Shown here piece after piece: positions 57,801-64,000 of a DNA stretch of 64,000 bases. The notes under the pieces were generated by a model. The model searched no databases, had not been told where the DNA came from, and worked only from the letters and a program-made list of their open reading frames with translations. The position numbers were made by a program, and so were the translations under genes. The DNA lies in the NCBI GenBank assembly GCA_038025085.1, contig CM076147.1:44662766-44726765 (forward strand), given 5' to 3'. How positions within the stretch are numbered: the stretch's first letter is position 1; each line of letters begins with the position of its first letter. This stretch comes from Tetragonia tetragonoides. Taxonomy: Eukaryota; Streptophyta; Magnoliopsida; Caryophyllales; Aizoaceae.

Positions 57801-60366
57801 TTACTCACTCTTGTCCTTTGGTTCATTCAACATAAATTCAGCATACAAGTCCTTGAGGGCAATCACAACAGTGGTTATCAAAGGCCCCATTATTGCTCCC
57901 TGCATACAACAAGAAAAAAAGGCACAAAAAGCGGCACCATTTGTTATTAACAGGAGTGTGTTGTAAGTGGAAAACCAACAGCAAAAACACACTACTTCAG
58001 GAACTAATATGAAGTGAGCGGCAAGCAAGGTCAAGGATTTGTACCGATAGGGAAAAAGATCAACAATAAAAATGGAACACAACAATACTAGTGTACTATA
58101 TTAATCCCACGAATAACACAAGCAGATGTATGTAGCAAGTAAAAAGTCAAAAGTATCTATGTAAACTAAAACTGCAATGGATTTGAAGATTAAATTCCAT
58201 TCCAGTTTTCAGTTGATGTATCCTGGTCGAAGTTTTGGAAGTGAACTGTGAACTGTGAACATACAAGTCAAAAAACATCAAAGCTTCCAATACTACATGA
58301 GCTACAGCATCACTTAAAGTTGACAACGAGACATATGGATCACTCAAGAACTCGAATTCAAATTCCATGTCAGTTCACAGAGGGCAGGCATGATTCTCAC
58401 AAAGACCAATGAAATTGCATTGCATATGAACATATGATAAGGTAAGTAAACAAATAAATGTGGAAAAGAAAATGAATAAGAACTTAGCCAGATAAAGACT
58501 CCCCCATAAATTTACCTCCAATGCGGATGGGAATAATGTCATCCCTCCAATAATGCTAAGTCCGGTAAGGTATGGACTGTGACCAGGTATATCCTCTAAG
58601 ATCTCAGATGCCCCATACTCCAAGAGTACTAGATGAATTACAAACAAGCAAATGGCCAATATGTATTTTTCCTCCAAACCAAGCTGTACAACTGCTGGCA
58701 CAGTTGCCAGCCATGTTGGAAAAAGGGGCAACAAAGGGCAAAGGAATGCGATCAAAGTCGACATGTACAAGAAGTGGATAGAGAACAGCCTAAGCAGAAG
58801 CCAAGTCAAACAACCCTGAACCAAGGCAATCTCAGCCGTGGCCAGCAGGACCCCCGAAACTGCCTTATCGATAACTTCTACACATCGAGTTCTGGCTGCA
58901 TTTGAAGCAGGGAGCAAATGCATCACCTGTTCAGTAACCCCTCCAGAATCCGAGGTTATAAGGTAATACAGAACCCAAAAGAACACCATGGACTGAGATA
59001 TGAAGTTGATGAAACCAGCAGCTCCAGAGACAATTGACCCAAAAATGGTGAACATAAATTTGGTACCTCCACCTAGAACAGATTTGCTACTCGAAAACAC
59101 ACGTTGAGCCACATCAAGTCCCTGAAGAGCAAACCCCTTCACCTTCTCAACCAAATCAACTCTACTAGCAATAAGGTCCCTAGCAATGTCATCAACATCA
59201 GTATAGATATCTCCCCAAGCTCTATCCTTAAATTTTGCCCTCAAACTGATGATCCTTTCGGTATAAGGAGAAGGAGACATCAACTGGGTTGAAGGCTCAG
59301 ACGAATTCTCCGGCTTAATCACAAAATGCTTAATCCCAGTAACAAATTCAGTCATATTATACTGCAATGCTAACCCATCAATCTGCTCAGAAACAGTTTC
59401 ATAAAACTTTGCACTGTACTTATCCACCATCCCAGGAACATCATTCTCATCCATCCACTTCTTAAACCCAATCTTCTCAGCATAATTACTCTCTTGAACA
59501 TGAGACTTCAACGCGAAAACCGCATCTCGACCCTCAACCCCAATCTTATAAGAGAAAAACATAGCACAGGCCAAGAACCCAACAATCATCAAACCCATCA
59601 AACCAATTGCCACAATAGTCTCTAACCTCTTTAAAATCCCTCTTGTAAAAAAGGCACTCACTTTACTCCTCTTAAAACTATGACTCCTTAAATTAGACAC
59701 AGCATTCATTGTTGAATCTACACTACTAGCACTAAAAAAGAATCCAAATCCCAAAATACCAAATGCACCAAACAACCCTAATCTCTCATAAACAAGCACA
59801 AATATACTAAAAGAAAGAAGCCAACGCAACCACCTGGAAAACCCGGTTTGTTTCTTCTTCATCCTCTGATCCGGTTTCTTTGCCTTGTTTTTATTAAGGC
59901 GAAGAACCCGGAAAACAAGAGACCTAATATCAACAATGGTGCCCACAAAAACCCGAAAAACCGCCACAGGGATGGCTAATAGGGTTTCAGTGAGGCCAAC
60001 CTTGAGAGGTTCAGACCAAAACCCAACAAGGGTTTGTTGAATTCCACGTAAGGGGATTGAGCAGATGATCGCCCATTGAAGGGGGCGAAGATATCCTTCT
60101 AAGAGACGAAAAACGCCGTAAAGAGTGAGGAGAGAGAAAAGTAGACCTGCGTGAGCCATGGCGATATAGAGGGCTAAACGAACTTGAGGGTCGCCGGACA
60201 ATGTGGTGGTTGTTGCGGTGGTTGAGGGTGGCGCGTTGGGGTCACGCGGTGGTGATGAGGTGGTGGAAGTGGGTTTACGGAGAGAAGCTGATCGGAACAT
60301 GTCTTGCCACGGTGGTGTTGGGGTGTTTGACGTTTCTTCTGGGTCTGAGTATGGGACCAGTTCCAT
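57801..60366 (-). CDS. AI-2E transporter-family (TMEM245-like) multi-pass membrane protein, copy 1
   Basis: Exon 1 (58516-60366) and exon 2 (57801-57899) give 649 aa. The ATG at 60364-60366 (MELVPYSDP) is preferred over an upstream in-frame start that would translate a poly-T-derived lysine run. After a Ser/Thr/Pro-rich cytosolic head there are about eight or nine hydrophobic segments, with a soluble loop in the middle (residues about 330-450). The C-terminal half ([79 protein letters not shown]) is the conserved part of the AI-2E/YdiK-type permease family and its eukaryotic TMEM245 relatives. The transported substrate in plants is unknown to me. A paralogue lies 1.4 kb upstream in the same orientation. 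Confidence 0.88.
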
Positions 60367-60471
60367 TAATTGGCTACAGACTAGAGAGAGAAAGAGGAGA
60401 GAGAAATTGGGTTGTGGTTGAATTTGTGAAATGGGGTTCAAAGGCTGGAACTTGGATGAGTGAGAAAATGG

Positions 60472-60481
60472 AGTTTTTTTT

Positions 60482-60515
<34 letters not shown>
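60472..60515 (+). repeat. Poly(T) tract in the 5' leader of copy 1
   Basis: A run of T with one G interruption, 105-150 bp upstream of the chosen start codon, read as poly(A) in the transcript leader. Confidence 0.95.
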
Positions 60516-60516
<1 letters not shown>

Positions 60517-60519
60517 GGT

Positions 60520-61757
60520 GATGGAGAAATGGAGGGATGTAATTGGGTGCGTGATTTGCGAGCTTGATCTGATTTGAATTGGTGAGAGGGACAAAAGGAG
60601 AAAGAAGTTTTTTTTTTTTTAATTTATTTTTTATTATGGCCTATTGGATTGAATTGATGTGAATTTGGTCTAATTGACAATGAACAAAATTAAATTAAAT
60701 TGAAATGAAGAGAGAGAGAGAATTGTGGTTGATAATAGAGAAAAAGATTTGAGTTGGTTGGGTGATCTGCAACCTCAACTTGGAATGAGACTACAGAGAA
60801 ATGTGGGGTTTGTCGGTTTATACAGATGTAATATTAAAACTGAAATCAATAGCAAACGATTCCCTATTTTTCTTTTGTTTTCTTTTGAGAATAATAAGTT
60901 TGAGGAGGGTGAATTTTTTTTTTGCTAAGTAAGAAAAGGAAAAGAAGGTACAAGTGAACGACAATTAAGAAGACATCTCCGACTACGTCATGTTTGAACT
61001 TATGTGTTCGCCAAAGCGAAATATGCCCAGGGATGGGGTGAACTTTGATGAGCAGATGAATTGCCCAGGGACAAGGGTGGACGAAGAAAGGTGCAATTAT
61101 TATTCGTTTATTTAGATGTGGGGTTGACTGGTAGTATTTAAAGTGGGAAAATGATTGAAGGAATATAAAAAGGAAAAATTTATTTCACTTTTGATTGCTT
61201 TCAGAAATGCTGTTCTTGTAACTTGTAAGGCTTCACTTGTAAACCACCACCATAATGTTTTGAAGTTTTTTTAGGGTCACCATTTTGAAGAATTCTTATG
61301 TCAGGAACAAGAAGACTGAAGACTCAAGACTCAAGAGTTGCCTTTTCCTATAATTTATCACTAGATTTTTCTTTCATAAATGCAAGTCACTTTGACTGAT
61401 CAAATAATATCTGAAACATCCAAAGCAAGTTATAACCAAAACCACTATTAAAGCTAGTGGCTCACACATCACATGGCTAATCTTATCTTACTTACTCAGC
61501 ATCTATGATTGCTGCTGGCTTAGTAATGTAAGGAAAAGGTCTTAACAAAGAAAAGCTTGTTTTCCCACTTCAGTATATTTAAGTAGTTCAAAGCCTATCT
61601 CAAAAAAAAAAAAAAGTTCAAAGCCGTGCATTGTGAGGTGCCTTTTAGCCACGCTCAAGAGGGTTTGTATCCATGACGAAGAGTCACGTCAAGGGTTAAT
61701 GTTATGAAAAATTATCCAGTTAAAACTAAATTCAGAAAGCATACACTAATTTCCAAA
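60520..61757. other. Spacer between the tandem membrane-protein genes
   Basis: No gene is recognised. I searched the minus strand for an exon equivalent to [20 protein letters not shown], the last exon of copy 1, and found none here. Confidence 0.55.
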
Positions 61758-63788
61758 TCAACATGTGAAGCTAAGTAAAAGGGAAGTGATGGTGAAGAAA
61801 GAAATGAAATCTACCTCTAATGCTGATGGAAACAATGTCATTCCTCCAATGATGCTAACCCCAGTGAGATAGGTGCTATATCCAGGCACATACTCTGCAA
61901 TTTCAGATACACCATAATCCATGACCACAATATGAGTTATACAAAAGCCAATGGCCAAAACATATCTTCCATCCAGCACCAACTCCGCAGCTCCCAGCAC
62001 TGTCGGTAGCCAAGAAGGGAAAATAGGCAGCAAAGGGCTGATGAATGCAAGCAAAGTTGACATGTACACAAAGTGTATGGAGAAAAGCCTACACAGAAGC
62101 CAAGTGAAACAACCATGGAAAAATGCAATTTCTGCTGTGGCTAAAAGTACCCCTGAGATGGCGTTGTTCAAGGCATCTACACATCGATCCTTGGCTGATT
62201 TTGGAGCCGGGATGACTTTCATGATTTGCTCAGTCACCCCACCGGATTCTGATGTGAGAAGATAGTAAAGAACCCAAAAGAATACTGTGGATTGTATCAG
62301 AAATTGCACTAGCCCTGCTGCCCCAGATACCATAGCTTGCCCTATGTATAGCAGGAAATGTGCACTTCCGTCTAAGATGAACTTGCTGCTTGCCAATATT
62401 CGAAAAGAGAGACCCATACCTTGAGTTGCAAAGCATTTGGCCTCGTCAAGAACTGGCTTTTCTATTAGATTTCCTAACTTTAAGGTATACTTTCTTCCCT
62501 GTGGAGGGCCAAGGAGGATGGATGAATTTTCAGGGAAACCAGTATATGGGGTGATCACAAATTGCTTGATTACTTCAACGAGCTCCGATAAGTTGTAGTT
62601 AGAAGCCAAAGTGTCTATCTGCTGCAATAATGTTCCATAGCATTCAGCAGTGTACCAATCCATAAGCTCCATGGCATTGTTTTCGTTTATCCATTTCTTA
62701 ATGCCGAGCTTCTCTGCATACTTGCTGTCCTCAGTGTGGGATTTGATAGAGACCACTGCATCCTTTCCCTCAGCTCCTATCTGATAAGAGAAGAATATCA
62801 CACCAGCTAGGCTTCCAACGATCATGCCGACAATTAATCCAACTGCCAGGATTGCTTTCAGCCTGACCAGAACCCAATGACTGACAACCCTGCCAATCTT
62901 ATCTCGATGATGAAACTTCTGGTTGCTTTGTGGTGAGCAACTGTTGCTTCTTAGGCGAAAACTGTCACTTTTCAGAGTAGACACAGCAGATATAGTAGAT
63001 GGAGAGAGATTTGAGCTGAACATGAAGCATAATCCAATGAGTGTACATGCCCCAAACTTGCCAATCTGCTCATAAGCAAATACAAAAAGGCCGAAAGAAA
63101 CAAGCCTCCGAACCAGCCTTAAGAAACCATTTTTCTCCGGTCTTACATCCTCCAGATTCTCACCGTAGAAAACCCATGAAAATACATCACGGGCATCAAT
63201 TATTGTGCCAGAACATGCCCTTAACACAGCTACTGGCACTGCCAAGACCGTGTCAGTCAGACCTGCCTTCAGTGGCTCAGACCAGAACTCAACAAGGATG
63301 TCTTGAATTCCTCGCAGAGGAATTGAACACAGGGATGCCCACATAATAGGACGAACATATTCTTCAAGTAATTTGAAGAATCCATAAAATAGGAATATCA
63401 AAACTGCTAGTCCTACTTGAGCTAAGGTAACATATACAGCAAGCCACATCTGAGCATCACCACGAAAAGTCTTCTGCTCAGATTCTCTATCTTGGGTTTC
63501 GAAACTCCCTGATGTGCTTACATCATTAGTTTCTTCGGTTTCCAGCGCTCTTGGGTCGGAAACTGTGGTGTTAGGTGCTGAATTCTCTGAAGATGCGGCG
63601 TTATTTTCATGCACCGGAGCTTGGTTCTCCATCATATTACGATTTTTGTCCCAAGGGGATAAATCAGGCCTTCTGAAAGAAGCTGTGCGAAACATGGTCT
63701 GCCATGGTATGGTAGAAGAACTTGAGTTGAGTTCGAGGGTGCTTTGAGGATTGTGGTCTATTGAGAAAGAACCCAGCCTACCTGTAAC
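61758..63788 (-). CDS. AI-2E transporter-family membrane protein, copy 2, 5' partial and last exon missing
   Basis: A large exon (61815-63788) starts at an acceptor (TTGCAG|GTTAC) in phase 0, so the start codon lies in an exon upstream, probably beyond 64000. It encodes 658 residues parallel to copy 1: a Ser/Asn-rich head with WQTMFRTASFRRP, then [57 protein letters not shown] and [15 protein letters not shown] donor GAG|GTAG follows at 61814, as in copy 1, but no matching last exon exists downstream. Read through, the frame adds VDFISFFTITSLLLSFTC and stops at 61758. A region of about 30-40 residues present in copy 1 ([20 protein letters not shown]) is shortened here. The frame is otherwise intact. 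Confidence 0.8.
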   Translation of the reverse strand, partial: VTGRLGSFSIDHNPQSTLELNSSSSTIPWQTMFRTASFRRPDLSPWDKNRNMMENQAPVHENNAASSENSAPNTTVSDPRALETEETNDVSTSGSFETQDRESEQKTFRGDAQMWLAVYVTLAQVGLAVLIFLFYGFFKLLEEYVRPIMWASLCSIPLRGIQDILVEFWSEPLKAGLTDTVLAVPVAVLRACSGTIIDARDVFSWVFYGENLEDVRPEKNGFLRLVRRLVSFGLFVFAYEQIGKFGACTLIGLCFMFSSNLSPSTISAVSTLKSDSFRLRSNSCSPQSNQKFHHRDKIGRVVSHWVLVRLKAILAVGLIVGMIVGSLAGVIFFSYQIGAEGKDAVVSIKSHTEDSKYAEKLGIKKWINENNAMELMDWYTAECYGTLLQQIDTLASNYNLSELVEVIKQFVITPYTGFPENSSILLGPPQGRKYTLKLGNLIEKPVLDEAKCFATQGMGLSFRILASSKFILDGSAHFLLYIGQAMVSGAAGLVQFLIQSTVFFWVLYYLLTSESGGVTEQIMKVIPAPKSAKDRCVDALNNAISGVLLATAEIAFFHGCFTWLLCRLFSIHFVYMSTLLAFISPLLPIFPSWLPTVLGAAELVLDGRYVLAIGFCITHIVVMDYGVSEIAEYVPGYSTYLTGVSIIGGMTLFPSALEVDFISFFTITSLLLSFTC

Positions 63789-64000
63789 CTGCAAGGAATT
63801 ATATCATATGGTAATATAAGTTTTCCTGTTTGACTATGATCATCCTTTATATACTGGCACAATAAATATACTAGTAACATTTAGAGAGAAAAAGAGGTAA
63901 GCAAATAGATTTGAACTAAGAAATGGGTTGGCCAAACTTTGACAGTTTTAGAAGCCTTGCTTGCCTAATTGACTTATGCCTCATGGAAGTTGATATGTTC

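Overview
The window is nuclear DNA from a flowering plant. Genes have many short GT-AG introns, the proteins are plant families (CBL calcium sensor, chloroplast FKBP, farnesyl diphosphate synthase, cytosolic HSP90), and the gaps are AT-rich and full of plant-type MITEs, LINE fragments and a CACTA element. Gene structure points to a eudicot; I cannot place it further with confidence. All exon models were built by hand from splice signals, open frames and recognisable protein sequence.

Layout. 0.5-1.7 kb: debris of an NLR resistance gene and an RNase H-like retroelement domain. 2.6-7.1 kb (-): a chloroplast FKBP16-1-like prolyl isomerase with a damaged fifth exon. 7.3-8.4 kb: a tandem repeat with a period of about 310 bp. 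9.36-12.6 kb (+): cytosolic HSP90. 13.38-13.67 kb: Tourist-type MITE. 14.1-18.6 kb (-): a CBL2/CBL3-type calcium sensor, 226 aa in 8 exons, with a LINE in intron 6. 20.6-22.8 kb: repeat-derived DNA and an RNase H fragment. 23.3-29.7 kb (+): a two-WW-domain FNBP4-like protein, 957 aa in 10 exons, followed by a MULE-type MITE. 30.7-33.8 kb (-): a chloroplast glycine-rich, YELLOW LEAF 1-like protein. 34.4-34.8 kb: a self-complementary repeat block. 35.6-38.3 kb (-): a small membrane-anchored, serine-rich protein whose single intron holds three different transposons. 39.5 kb: Stowaway MITE. 40.2-44.2 kb (-): farnesyl diphosphate synthase, 342 aa in 12 exons. 46.7-48.4 kb (-): membrane RING-H2 ubiquitin ligase. 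49.4-49.9 kb (-): an intronless, very divergent ubiquitin-eL40 fusion. 53.0-56.8 kb (+): spliceosome factor CWC15. 57.8-60.4 and 61.8-63.8 kb (-): a tandem pair of AI-2E-transporter-family (TMEM245-like) membrane proteins. The second one lacks the recognisable last exon and runs off the 5' side of the window.

These are mostly housekeeping and signalling genes with no operon-like relation; each has its own promoter. The unusual content is the ubiquitin-eL40 gene with a His/Glu-rich insert, a Pack-MULE-like element carrying a copine (BONZAI) first exon, the transposon-filled intron around it, the frame-breaking tandem expansions in the NLR relic, and the broken exon of the FKBP gene.
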